This document shows, one piece after another, positions 1 to 6,161 of a stretch of 6,768 nt of DNA (within the stretch, counting starts at the first letter, position 1; each line of letters starts with the position of its first letter). This DNA is from Actinomycetes bacterium (GTDB lineage Bacteria > Actinomycetota > Aquicultoria > CAJVYJ01 > JAUVQD01). Where the stretch lies: the NCBI GenBank assembly GCA_030666075.1, contig DAOUYN010000049.1, forward strand, positions 1 through 6,768, given 5' to 3'. The notes below the pieces were generated by a model that worked only from the letters and a program-made list of their open reading frames with translations, did no database searches and was not told where the DNA came from. Both the position numbers and the translations under genes were made by a program.

Positions 1-607
1 CTAAACGCCGATAGGTGGGATCTGAAAAACTTTTTATGTCAATGTTCATTGCGTCTATATAGGGAAGTAATTCTCGAAGGGGCTTCTCGTCCACGTAACC
101 ATTGGTCACCAAGACGACTTTTTGGCCGGTCTCATGTAGAGCCCGGGCTGCATCCAAGAGGTATTCGAACCAGATAAACGGCTCATTATAGGTGAAGGCG
201 ACGCCGATATTGCCGGCGCGCGCCAGCTTCGAGGCCTCGGCGACCAAATCGGTGACAGACAACGGTTCGGTCATCATCTCGACAGCCACCGCCGGTCGGG
301 CAGAAGTCACATCTTTGACCTGAGCTGTCTGCCAATTCTGACAGAAAAAGCAGGCCAGGTTGCAGCCGATAGAGCCGATTGACAAGATCTTTGATCCGGG
401 ATGAAAGAAGTGCAGGGGTTTCTTCTCGATGGGGTCTAACTGCATACCGCTGATGCGCCCATAGGTGAGGGCCCGCAGGACGCCCCCATCATTGAAGCGG
501 ATACAACAGATACCGGCCCGCCCCGGGTAGATCAGACAACCGTGAGGGCAGAGCCGGCAACGGACCTTCTCGTCCGCGAGCTTTTCATAGTAACGCGCCT
601 CTAGCAC
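1..607 (-). CDS. amrS: AmmeMemoRadiSam system radical SAM enzyme, partial (3' end outside the window)
   Basis: The 202 visible residues are the N-terminal and central part of a radical SAM enzyme of the AmrS family (once annotated as pyruvate formate-lyase activating enzyme-like). The SAM-cleaving [4Fe-4S] motif is C82-x3-C86-x2-C89 within GCNLACFFCQNW. A second cysteine group near the N-terminus (C17, C20, C24 in CRLCPHGC, then C34) is typical of this family and may bind another metal centre; that role is inference. The motif FTYNEP (138-143) and the stretch MNIDIKSF (187-194) also fit. I chose the GTG at 605-607 because family members start with an EARYYEKL-like sequence a few residues before the first cysteine pair, and an in-frame TAG lies 11 codons upstream. 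No Shine-Dalgarno sequence is obvious. The family often occurs with AMMECR1 and Memo proteins, but neither is visible here and the exact reaction is unknown. The frame stays open to the left edge. Confidence 0.93.
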   Translation of the reverse strand, partial: MLEARYYEKLADEKVRCRLCPHGCLIYPGRAGICCIRFNDGGVLRALTYGRISGMQLDPIEKKPLHFFHPGSKILSIGSIGCNLACFFCQNWQTAQVKDVTSARPAVAVEMMTEPLSVTDLVAEASKLARAGNIGVAFTYNEPFIWFEYLLDAARALHETGQKVVLVTNGYVDEKPLRELLPYIDAMNIDIKSFSDPTYRRL

Positions 608-613
608 GCGCTG

Positions 614-642
614 AGTATACCACCGGCAACGCGGCGGCTAAA
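614..642 (-). promoter_or_regulatory. candidate extended -10 promoter for amrS
   Basis: On the minus strand an extended -10 element TGGTATACT occupies 622-614, with a weak -35 (TTTAGC, 642-637) 17 bp away. Six bases separate the -10 from the GTG start at 607, so a transcript from this site would begin at or next to the start codon and be leaderless. The match is by eye. Read-through from the chorismate mutase gene, which ends only 46 bp upstream, is also possible. Confidence 0.4.
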
Positions 643-653
643 CGCAAAGGCGC

Positions 654-911
654 CTACTCGAAGTTCTTCATGTGAAAGAGCACATGACGGTAGATCTCTT
701 TAAGGTCCTCATCGCTCAACGGCCCATCGTTCCCGAGCGATAGACGCGTGAGGATCTCCTGTTCTCTTTGTGAGTCAAACAGTGGTAATTTGGCTTGGTT
801 CTTGAGCTCGCGAATGGTCAAAACTATCTGCGCCCTCTCATTCAGGCGTTCAGCAATGACATTATCGAGCACGTCGATCCGATTCCGGTAGTCGGCTAGT
901 CGTTCTTCCAT
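654..911 (-). CDS. stand-alone chorismate mutase, AroQ (type II) class
   Basis: This 85-residue all-helical protein matches the AroQ chorismate mutase domain, which rearranges chorismate to prephenate for phenylalanine and tyrosine synthesis. Aligned by eye with the E. coli P-protein domain, nearly every active-site residue is found at a constant offset of two: Arg9, Arg26, Lys37, Asp46, Arg49 and Glu50 stand for Arg11, Arg28, Lys39, Asp48, Arg51 and Glu52. The position of E. coli Gln88 falls at the very end, where Glu85 is the last residue; a Glu there is known in yeast chorismate mutase, but this alignment is uncertain. The chosen ATG at 911 has GGGGAG four bases upstream. A GTG at 935, adding eight residues, lies 6 nt after a TATAAT box and could start a leaderless mRNA. 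No prephenate dehydratase or dehydrogenase domain is fused. The product probably works in the cytoplasm. amrS follows 46 bp downstream on the same strand. Confidence 0.93.
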   Translation of the reverse strand: MEERLADYRNRIDVLDNVIAERLNERAQIVLTIRELKNQAKLPLFDSQREQEILTRLSLGNDGPLSDEDLKEIYRHVLFHMKNFE

Positions 912-941
912 CTCTCTCCCCGTGTCCTTGGTCACGGGAAA

Positions 942-970
942 ATTATAGCGAAAATCGACTTAAAACCCAA
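942..970 (-). promoter_or_regulatory. sigma70-type promoter for the chorismate mutase gene
   Basis: On the minus strand a perfect -10 TATAAT (947-942) lies 17 bp after a TTGGGT -35 (970-965). The predicted transcription start is near 935-936, directly at the GTG codon 933-935. This promoter separates the chorismate mutase gene, and possibly amrS, from guaA, which ends at 1002. Confidence 0.7.
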
Positions 971-1001
971 CAAGGGAGTTTCTCATTTATACAGCAAGCG
1001 G

Positions 1002-2546
1002 CTATTCCCACTCGATCGTACTGGGGGGCTTGGAGCTGATATCATAAACGACCCGGCTGACTCCGGGTACTTCATTCATTATCCGATTGGAAAGTCGGGT
1101 CAAGACCTCGTCAGGCAATCGGGCCCAATCAGCGGTCATGGCATCGTCTGAAGTAACCGCCCTGATGGCGATCGTCGAACCGTAGGTGCGTGCATCTCCC
1201 TGGACACCGACGCTCTTGAGGTCGGCCGGCAGGACCGCGAACGACTGCCATATGGAGCGATAGAGGCCGGCCCTTTTGATTTCCTGGGTGACTATCTCAT
1301 CGGCTTCACAGAGCAGCTCGAGCCGCTCTGAGGTGACTTCCCCGATGATCCTGACAGCCAGACCGGGGCCGGGGAAAGGTTGGCGCCAGACGATCTCTTC
1401 CGGCAGACCCAGCTCCTGGCCGATCGCTCTCACTTCGTCCTTAAAGAGTAGGCGTAAGGGCTCCACCAGGTCAAATTGCATGTCGAGCGGTATTCCCCCG
1501 ACATTATGATGTGTCTTTATCTTTGCGGCATCACGGGTACCGCTCTCGATCACGTCAGGATACAGAGTGCCTTGGACGAGGTAATTAACGTCCTCCATCT
1601 CCGACGCTACCTCCTCGAAGACGCGAATAAACTCCTCGCCGATTATCTTACGCTTCCGTTCCGGGTCGGTGACCCCATCAAGCTTGGCAAGAAAGCGCTC
1701 CTTGGCTTTTACATGAATAAGATTTATCTGAAAGTGTTTACGAAAAGTGTCCTCGACCTGCTCTCCCTCATTCTTGCGCATCAAACCGTGATCGACGAAG
1801 ACACACGTCAACTGGTCGCCGATCGCCTTATGGACGATCAGAGCAGCGACGGCTGAATCGACCCCGCCGCTCAGACCGCAGATGATCTTCTCCTTGCCGA
1901 CCTGCTTGCGGATGGCCGATATGGCATCCTCTATCATCGATACGGATGTCCAGGTCGGGAGGGCGCCACAGACCCCATAGAGAAAGTTCTTAAGCAGATC
2001 GGTCCCAGCCGGTGTATGTACGACCTCGGGATGGAACTGGACCCCGTAAAAACCTTGTTCCGTGTCTTCCATCGCTGCGATCGGCGCATTCTCCGTTGAG
2101 GCGACGGCCCGGAAGCCCTCGGGCAACCGGCTGACGCTATCGCGATGGCTCATCCAGACAGTCTGCTCGGGCGGGAGTGTTTTGAATAAGACACTATCGG
2201 TTTGCGCCGCCATCTCTGTCTGGCCGAACTCCGCCAGGCCGCTAGCGGCCACCTCGCCGCCGAGTGAATGGGCCATCCACTGCATGCCGTAACAGATGCC
2301 TAGAATGGGCACGCCCAGCTCGAAGATCGCGGGGTCGCATTGGGGAGCGTCGTCGATATTGACGCTGGCCGGACCGCCGGAGAGGATGATGCCCTTAGGC
2401 CGACGCTCGGCGATCTTCTCGATGGCCACGTCGTAGGGGACGATCTCTGAATAGACTTTCAGTTCGCGAACGCGTCTGGCTATCAGGCGGCTATACTGGG
2501 CGCCGAAGTCGACGACCAGAACGGTCTGAGTCTCCTCCCGGCTCAA
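1002..2546 (-). CDS. guaA: GMP synthase (glutamine-hydrolysing)
   Basis: GuaA converts XMP, ATP and glutamine to GMP in the cytoplasm, the last step of GMP synthesis. Counting from the TTG at 2546 the protein has 514 residues, normal for the family. The class I glutamine amidotransferase domain covers about 8-195, with nucleophile Cys85 in GICYGMQ and the His172/Glu174 pair in FHPEV. The ATP pyrophosphatase domain follows with its P-loop SGGVDSAV at 226-233 and QGTLYPD at 325-331. The C-terminal dimerisation and XMP-binding domain ends in the hallmark KPPSTIEWE. The reading frame extends 36 codons further upstream, but that part lies inside guaB3 and looks nothing like GuaA. The TTG overlaps the guaB3 stop codon in a TTGA quartet, which suggests translational coupling. 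A strong GGGAGGAG inside codons 3-5 has no ATG, GTG or TTG at a suitable distance, so the exact start is the weakest part of this call. Confidence 0.97.
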   Translation of the reverse strand: MSREETQTVLVVDFGAQYSRLIARRVRELKVYSEIVPYDVAIEKIAERRPKGIILSGGPASVNIDDAPQCDPAIFELGVPILGICYGMQWMAHSLGGEVAASGLAEFGQTEMAAQTDSVLFKTLPPEQTVWMSHRDSVSRLPEGFRAVASTENAPIAAMEDTEQGFYGVQFHPEVVHTPAGTDLLKNFLYGVCGALPTWTSVSMIEDAISAIRKQVGKEKIICGLSGGVDSAVAALIVHKAIGDQLTCVFVDHGLMRKNEGEQVEDTFRKHFQINLIHVKAKERFLAKLDGVTDPERKRKIIGEEFIRVFEEVASEMEDVNYLVQGTLYPDVIESGTRDAAKIKTHHNVGGIPLDMQFDLVEPLRLLFKDEVRAIGQELGLPEEIVWRQPFPGPGLAVRIIGEVTSERLELLCEADEIVTQEIKRAGLYRSIWQSFAVLPADLKSVGVQGDARTYGSTIAIRAVTSDDAMTADWARLPDEVLTRLSNRIMNEVPGVSRVVYDISSKPPSTIEWE

Positions 2547-3700
2547 CCCATCCCCACGCCTTGCGCCCGCTGGAGCGTCTTTCCTTCGGTCTTCAAGGCC
2601 GGGGCAACCATCAGCTCGGCCTTCTGGAAGGCCTTGATGTTTTCGTAGCCGCAAGTGGCCATCGATGTCTTGAGGGCCCCAAAAAGATTGAGCGTCCCGT
2701 CGTTCTCGCGCGCCGGCCCCAGGAGTATCTCTTTCAAGGAAGCCTGTTTCCCGGCCTGTACACGCGTGCCCCGAGGCAACTCGGGATGAAAAGTGGCCAT
2801 GCCCCAGTGATAGCCTTTGCCCGGCGCTTCGTTCGCCCTGGCTACAGGCGAGCCCATCATGACGGCATCGGCGCCGCAGGCAATAGCCCTGGCGACATCG
2901 CCGCCGACCCGCAGGCCGCCGTCGGCGATAACTTGAATATATTGACCTGTCTCATCGAGATGCCGGGTGCGGGCCGCGGCCGCATCGGCGATGGCCGTGG
3001 CCTGAGGTACACCTAGCCCGAGCACCTGTCGGGTCGTACAGGCCGCGCCCGGGCCGACCCCGACCAGCACGCCGATAGCGCCGGTGCGCATCAGGTGAAG
3101 AGCGGTCGAATAGGAACAGCAGCCGCCGACAAGGACCGGGATATCGACGCTGCCGATGAATTCGTGCAGATTGAGCGGCGTTACTTTTGTACTGACATGC
3201 TCGGCACTGACAACTGTCCCTTGTATGACCAGGATGTCGAGGCCGGCGTCGATCGCCTGTTTATAATATTGGGTGACCCGCTGCGGGGTGAGGGAGGCCG
3301 CCACTGTCACTCCGGCCGCTTTGATAGCCTGAATGCGCTCGCCGATAAGTTCCGGCTTGATGGGCTCTTTGTATATCTCTTGAAGCCCCCGGGTCGCCTC
3401 TTCTTTTGACAAAGAAGCTATCTTTTCAAGGACTGAATCGGCGTCTTTGTAGCGGGTTTGGAGGCCCTCGAGATTGAGAACTCCGAGGCCGCCTAGTTCA
3501 CCGAGGGCTATCGCGAGGCGGGCATCTACTACCCCGTCCATGGCCGAGGCCATCATCGGCAATTCGAACTTATGTCCGCCTATTTGCCAAGAGATATCGA
3601 TGTCTTCCGGGTCCCTAGTCCGCCTGCTCGGCACAATGGCAATATCATCAAAACCGTACGCGCGCCGGGCCAGCTTTCCCTTGCCAATCTCGACTTCCAT
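2543..3700 (-). CDS. guaB3: GuaB3-family IMP dehydrogenase without CBS domains
   Basis: This 385-residue TIM-barrel protein belongs to the GuaB3 branch of IMP dehydrogenases, which oxidise IMP to XMP with NAD. The opening [19 protein letters not shown] (11-29) is typical of the actinobacterial form. The catalytic loop is present with its nucleophile: [11 protein letters not shown], Cys221. The phosphate-binding stretch IADGGLR sits at 258-264. Canonical GuaB is about 480-500 residues and carries two CBS domains after the second barrel strand; here a single helical stretch (about 85-130) takes their place, so ATP/GTP control through a CBS module is absent. IMP dehydrogenase activity has been reported for a cyanobacterial GuaB3; for this protein it is inferred. 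The ATG at 3700 has GGAGG (3709-3705) four bases upstream. The open frame continues 38 codons further upstream, but that part lacks family similarity. guaA follows with a 4-nt overlap, so IMP to XMP to GMP is encoded as a pair. Confidence 0.95.
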   Translation of the reverse strand: MEVEIGKGKLARRAYGFDDIAIVPSRRTRDPEDIDISWQIGGHKFELPMMASAMDGVVDARLAIALGELGGLGVLNLEGLQTRYKDADSVLEKIASLSKEEATRGLQEIYKEPIKPELIGERIQAIKAAGVTVAASLTPQRVTQYYKQAIDAGLDILVIQGTVVSAEHVSTKVTPLNLHEFIGSVDIPVLVGGCCSYSTALHLMRTGAIGVLVGVGPGAACTTRQVLGLGVPQATAIADAAAARTRHLDETGQYIQVIADGGLRVGGDVARAIACGADAVMMGSPVARANEAPGKGYHWGMATFHPELPRGTRVQAGKQASLKEILLGPARENDGTLNLFGALKTSMATCGYENIKAFQKAELMVAPALKTEGKTLQRAQGVGMG

Positions 3701-3722
3701 CCTGCCTCCGCATCTACACCAA

Positions 3723-3741
3723 TCCAGCGCACTGAGCTGGA
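3723..3741 (-). other. perfect 6-bp hairpin in the guaB3 leader
   Basis: On the minus strand TCCAGC and GCTGGA form a 6-bp stem around a 7-base loop, ending 22 nt before the guaB3 ATG. It has no T-tract, so it is not a terminator. It may be a leader structure or a protein-binding site, or chance. I see no purine riboswitch core around it. Confidence 0.35.
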
Positions 3742-3780
3742 AAATTCGGGTCCTTCGCGCAAAACGTGGAGAGGCCGGGC

Positions 3781-3794
3781 CGTATCTTGATACG
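3781..3794. promoter_or_regulatory. 14-bp perfect palindrome upstream of guaB3
   Basis: CGTATC-TT-GATACG is a perfect inverted repeat with a 2-bp centre. It lies about 80 bp upstream of the guaB3 ATG and directly abuts the terminator. Its size and position fit a dimeric repressor operator for guaB3-guaA. No regulator is identified and no promoter next to it is convincing. Confidence 0.35.
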
Positions 3795-3837
3795 AAAAAC
3801 CCCGTCCGGGCCACCGCTTAGGCTCTGACGGGTTTTT
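3795..3837 (-). terminator. rho-independent terminator after the HD-GYP gene
   Basis: Arms AAAAACCCCGTC (3795-3806) and GACGGGTTTTT (3827-3837) pair with one bulged C around a 20-nt loop that can itself pair GCC with GGC. On the minus strand the stem runs into TTTTT, ending transcription from the HD-GYP gene before guaB3. The plus strand also has a T-tract, so the element could work in both directions, although no plus-strand gene ends nearby. Confidence 0.82.
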
Positions 3838-3844
3838 GCTATTT

Positions 3845-3894
3845 CTGGTGCCGGACACCCCTTACGCGAGGTGGTAGATTCAGGTTAGCACCAG
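3845..3894 (-). other. nested stem structure between the HD-GYP stop codon and its terminator
   Basis: A perfect 7-bp outer stem (CTGGTGC 3845-3851 with GCACCAG 3888-3894) encloses an inner 4-bp stem (CACC 3856-3859 with GGTG 3870-3873). The region would be transcribed as part of the HD-GYP 3' untranslated region, just before the terminator hairpin. It is too short for a tRNA and has no D or T arm consensus. It could be an RNA structure, a stabilising 3' end or a small RNA precursor. Confidence 0.35.
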
Positions 3895-3906
3895 CCCTTT
3901 TTAGTG

Positions 3907-5829
3907 TCAACCGAGTGTTTTTTCAGTCGCCGCAAACTCGAGATCGGCGGGCTCTCCGATGCCTCCCTGTACGGAAGTCATCAGCGTGGTCAACAAAGCC
4001 GGGACGAACGCATCGACCACTTCCTGGTCGAATTGGCCCTGACGGCCGGTGACCAGTTCGGCGATGGCCCTGTTCGGGTCGAGTGCTTTTCGGTATGGGC
4101 GATCGCTGGTCATAGCATCGAAAGTATCCGCCACCGCGATTATTCTAGCGTCAAATGGTATCTCGGAACCGGCCAGGCCGTCCGGATAGCCCCCGCCGTC
4201 GAACCGCTCATGATGGCCGCGTACTCCAGGGACGACATCGCCCCAGGGAAACTCGATACCTTTGAGTATGTCCGCAGCCATAGCCGGATGCAGCTTGATC
4301 ATGCCCATCTCCTCGGGAGTCAGCTTCCCTTTCTTATTAAGGACGCCGTCGAGAACCCCGATCTTGCCGATATCATGGAGATAGGCGGCCGCCTCGATGC
4401 GGGTCAGATCCATCTTTGATAATCCCAATTGGCTGGCGATGGTAACAGCGAACTGTGCTACCCGTTTTGAGTGGCCGTGGGTGTAGGGATCTTTGGCGTC
4501 GATGGCGGCGGCCAGGACTTTGATGGTATCGAAATAGGCGGCCTGGATAGTATCGATAAGGCTGGCATTGGCGATGGCCGCCGCCATCTGGCCGGCGAGA
4601 GTCGTAAAAAACCTCAAGTCGCTCCGGTCGAAACGCCCGTTCTGTTTGTTATTAACATTGATGACCCCGATCACCCGCTCGCCGGCGATGAGAGGGACCG
4701 AAAGGGCGTCGTTCGCCGCCCGGGACCCGGAGACCTTTGATTCACTGACGCCGTCCTGGATGATGAGCGGCTCGCCTGTTAGCGCCACCGTCCCGGAGAC
4801 GCCTTCACCGATCTTGACTACCGTTTCCCGGACCGTCGATTCATCGAGCCCCCGGGCCGCCCGGATGGTCAGCTCGTCCCCGCCTTTGGTGAGCAACATT
4901 ATCGAACCCGTTTCGGCGCCCATTAATCTGAGTGAATGATTCAGGACATGTGCCAGGAGCTTGTCCAGATCCTGGCTCGCGCTCATCTCTTTGCTGATCT
5001 CGTAAAGGTTGGTCAGCTGCGAAAAGCGGCGGCGCTGCTCATCCTCGGAGCTTTCCAGATGGGAGGCCATACGGTTGAAATCGGCTGAAAGAGCGGCTAG
5101 CTCATCTCGCCCGTCTTCATCAAGCCGGGCCGAGACGCTGCCGGCCGCGACGCGGCGGACGCCGTCCTGGATCTTCCTGAGCCTGGAGATGAGCGTAAAG
5201 TAGGACAAGAAACCAAATATGATAGCCAAGAAACCCAGGATCACAGCCGCCGCCCAGGTAAAAGAAGTACGGATATTATCCTGACGCGCAGCCGATCTGC
5301 CAAGATCGTCCAATTCTGAATCGAGCCCGGACACCAACTTATCCAGCGATGAGACCGTACTCCGGGCGGCCGCCTCAGCTTCGCGGGCGGCTTTTGGCGA
5401 CTCGGCCGGTCCCGATGCCACCAGGACGAGGGCCTGCTGGGATCGGAGGTTATTTAGACTTTGCTGCACCAAAGAAAACCGGCCTTGAGTGCCGACAGTG
5501 GCTGACTTTAGAGCAGTGGCCGCCCCCGATTCAAATTCGTTGACCCGGTTCGCGACATCGCGCCACCTCTCCCCGCTGCCGCCGGTCGAATAATCGGCCG
5601 TCTCGAACATACTCAACACGACGGCGGCTCTGAGGCGCTCGGCGGCGCGCGCAGCTTCGGCCGTCTCTCGCCGGTCCAAATCTATCGCTTGATAGCGGCT
5701 GAACATGTTGCCCATGGCCGCCACCAATACGATGGCTACCAGGGCAAACACCGTGAAACCGCCCAATAACCGCGCCCGCAATGAAACAGACATGTTTGTA
5801 CGACTGAATAGCTTCATAATGCTCTTCAT
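3907..5829 (-). CDS. membrane HAMP-GAF-HD-GYP protein, probable cyclic-di-GMP phosphodiesterase
   Basis: Counted from the ATG at 5829 the protein has 640 residues. A membrane helix at about 20-42 and a second at about 188-213 bracket an extracytoplasmic, mostly helical sensor segment of about 145 residues that I cannot assign to a family. A HAMP linker (213-265), a GAF domain (280-425) and an HD-GYP domain (430-615) follow in the cytoplasm. The HD-GYP metal and substrate residues look complete: His453, HD at 485-486 with Lys489, His514, His539-His540, GYP at 547-549 and Asp568, plus the family signature FDAMTSDRPYR. HD-GYP enzymes hydrolyse cyclic-di-GMP to pGpG or GMP; the input signal is unknown. 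There is no GGDEF domain. The start is uncertain: the frame opens with TTG at 5859 right after a stop codon, and ATGs at 5829 and 5817 both lack a good Shine-Dalgarno. The gene stands alone, with a terminator about 70 bp downstream and a divergent AbrB-like gene upstream. Confidence 0.93.
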   Translation of the reverse strand: MKSIMKLFSRTNMSVSLRARLLGGFTVFALVAIVLVAAMGNMFSRYQAIDLDRRETAEAARAAERLRAAVVLSMFETADYSTGGSGERWRDVANRVNEFESGAATALKSATVGTQGRFSLVQQSLNNLRSQQALVLVASGPAESPKAAREAEAAARSTVSSLDKLVSGLDSELDDLGRSAARQDNIRTSFTWAAAVILGFLAIIFGFLSYFTLISRLRKIQDGVRRVAAGSVSARLDEDGRDELAALSADFNRMASHLESSEDEQRRRFSQLTNLYEISKEMSASQDLDKLLAHVLNHSLRLMGAETGSIMLLTKGGDELTIRAARGLDESTVRETVVKIGEGVSGTVALTGEPLIIQDGVSESKVSGSRAANDALSVPLIAGERVIGVINVNNKQNGRFDRSDLRFFTTLAGQMAAAIANASLIDTIQAAYFDTIKVLAAAIDAKDPYTHGHSKRVAQFAVTIASQLGLSKMDLTRIEAAAYLHDIGKIGVLDGVLNKKGKLTPEEMGMIKLHPAMAADILKGIEFPWGDVVPGVRGHHERFDGGGYPDGLAGSEIPFDARIIAVADTFDAMTSDRPYRKALDPNRAIAELVTGRQGQFDQEVVDAFVPALLTTLMTSVQGGIGEPADLEFAATEKTLG

Positions 5830-5925
5830 GCTGGTCTTATCGGCGCTAGGGGCGAACAACTAAAGGCAAGCAGTCCTGTCTAACGCCCGATAGGAATGTT
5901 TAAGAACGCTTGTTTTTGGAAATCA

Positions 5926-5934
5926 TGTGGACAA
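5926..5934 (-). promoter_or_regulatory. DnaA-box-like 9-mer TTGTCCACA
   Basis: TGTGGACAA on the plus strand is TTGTCCACA on the minus strand, the form of DnaA box preferred in Streptomyces and mycobacteria. It overlaps the -35 of the candidate promoter for the downstream AbrB-like gene. It has the same orientation as the box at 5948. Confidence 0.5.
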
Positions 5935-5957
5935 CTTCATAAAAAGCTGTGGATAAA
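5928..5957 (+). promoter_or_regulatory. candidate promoter of the AbrB-like gene
   Basis: TGGACA (5928-5933, five of six -35 positions) and GATAAA (5952-5957, four of six -10 positions) are 18 bp apart. Transcription would begin near 5964 and give a leader of about 16 nt carrying the ribosome binding site. The match is moderate and was made by eye. Confidence 0.4.
5948..5956 (-). promoter_or_regulatory. DnaA box, perfect match to TTATCCACA
   Basis: TGTGGATAA on the plus strand is the exact complement of the classical DnaA box TTATCCACA. It starts 22 bp after the first box, about two helical turns, so the two sites face the same side of the DNA. It overlaps the candidate -10 of the AbrB-like gene. 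I found no other TTRTCCACA match in the window. Confidence 0.55.
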
Positions 5958-5968
5958 TCCGATATTTT

Positions 5969-5974
5969 GGGAGG
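5969..5974 (+). promoter_or_regulatory. ribosome binding site that decides the AbrB-like start
   Basis: GGGAGG lies 5 nt before the GTG at 5980. It is the reason for preferring that codon to the ATG at 5896, which would add 28 residues rich in Cys and Trp and read through both DnaA boxes. Confidence 0.75.
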
Positions 5975-5979
5975 TAGTC

Positions 5980-6156
5980 GTGGCAGCAACAGAAATAGCG
6001 CGTGGAGGTACCGTCAAGATCCCTTCGGATATCCGAAAAAAATACCGGATCCGCAAGGGGGTCGAAGTGAATGTCTGTGATGAAAACGGGGTCATCACTA
6101 TCCGGCCGCAAGTGCAAGAAGCGGTCAGGTTGGCAAAAAAAGCCCTGGGAAGATAG
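5980..6156 (+). CDS. SpoVT/AbrB-fold DNA-binding protein, antitoxin-like, without a toxin partner
   Basis: The 58-residue product is one swapped-hairpin (AbrB/MazE) domain. The signature GGTVKIPSDIRKKYRIRKG (9-27) matches the first half of VapB and SpoVT/AbrB domains, followed by VEVNV and the strand GVITIRP (37-43). The remaining 15 residues form a short basic helix (VQEAVRLAKKALGR). Such proteins dimerise and bind palindromic or AT-rich DNA, often repressing their own promoter; when paired with a PIN-domain or MazF toxin they act as antitoxins. No toxin reading frame lies on either side: upstream is the divergent HD-GYP gene, and downstream, 5 bp after the stop, hisF ends on the opposite strand. 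It may be a solitary regulator or a leftover of a toxin-antitoxin pair. The GTG start is supported by GGGAGG five bases upstream. Confidence 0.82.
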   Translation: MAATEIARGGTVKIPSDIRKKYRIRKGVEVNVCDENGVITIRPQVQEAVRLAKKALGR

Positions 6157-6161
6157 CGCCG

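Noticed and set aside
960..985. Possible small terminator after guaA (CCC-TTGTT-GGG followed by TTTT on the minus strand)
   Set aside because: The 3-bp stem is too weak, and the sequence overlaps the -35 of the chorismate mutase promoter.
1476..1856. 126-codon plus-strand reading frame
   Set aside because: It lies fully inside guaA on the opposite strand, has no family resemblance, and is a typical shadow frame of a GC-rich gene.
2547..2654. 36-residue N-terminal extension of GuaA
   Set aside because: It reads through the end of guaB3 in another frame, is rich in Arg, Gly and Asp, and is not GuaA-like.
3701..3814. 38-residue N-terminal extension of GuaB3
   Set aside because: It has no similarity to GuaB3, covers the palindrome and leader hairpin, and the ATG at 3700 has its own GGAGG.
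3845..3894. tRNA-like element ending in GCACCA
   Set aside because: It is about 50 nt long and has no D, anticodon or T arm consensus; kept only as an unnamed stem structure.
3904..4419. 171-codon plus-strand reading frame
   Set aside because: It mirrors the conserved HD-GYP domain coded on the other strand, and its translation resembles nothing known.
5880..5894. Similarity of CTAACGCCCGATAGG to the first bases of the window (CTAAACGCCGATAGG)
   Set aside because: The left copy is ordinary amrS coding sequence and the two differ by compensating indels; most likely chance, not an attachment site or repeat.
5926..5956. Chromosomal replication origin
   Set aside because: There are only two boxes, no dnaA, dnaN or gyrase gene nearby and no extended AT-rich unwinding region; a regulatory pair is the more modest reading.
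5896..5979. ATG start at 5896 for the AbrB-like gene
   Set aside because: The extra 28 residues have no family similarity and would place both DnaA boxes and the promoter inside the coding region; GGGAGG supports GTG at 5980.
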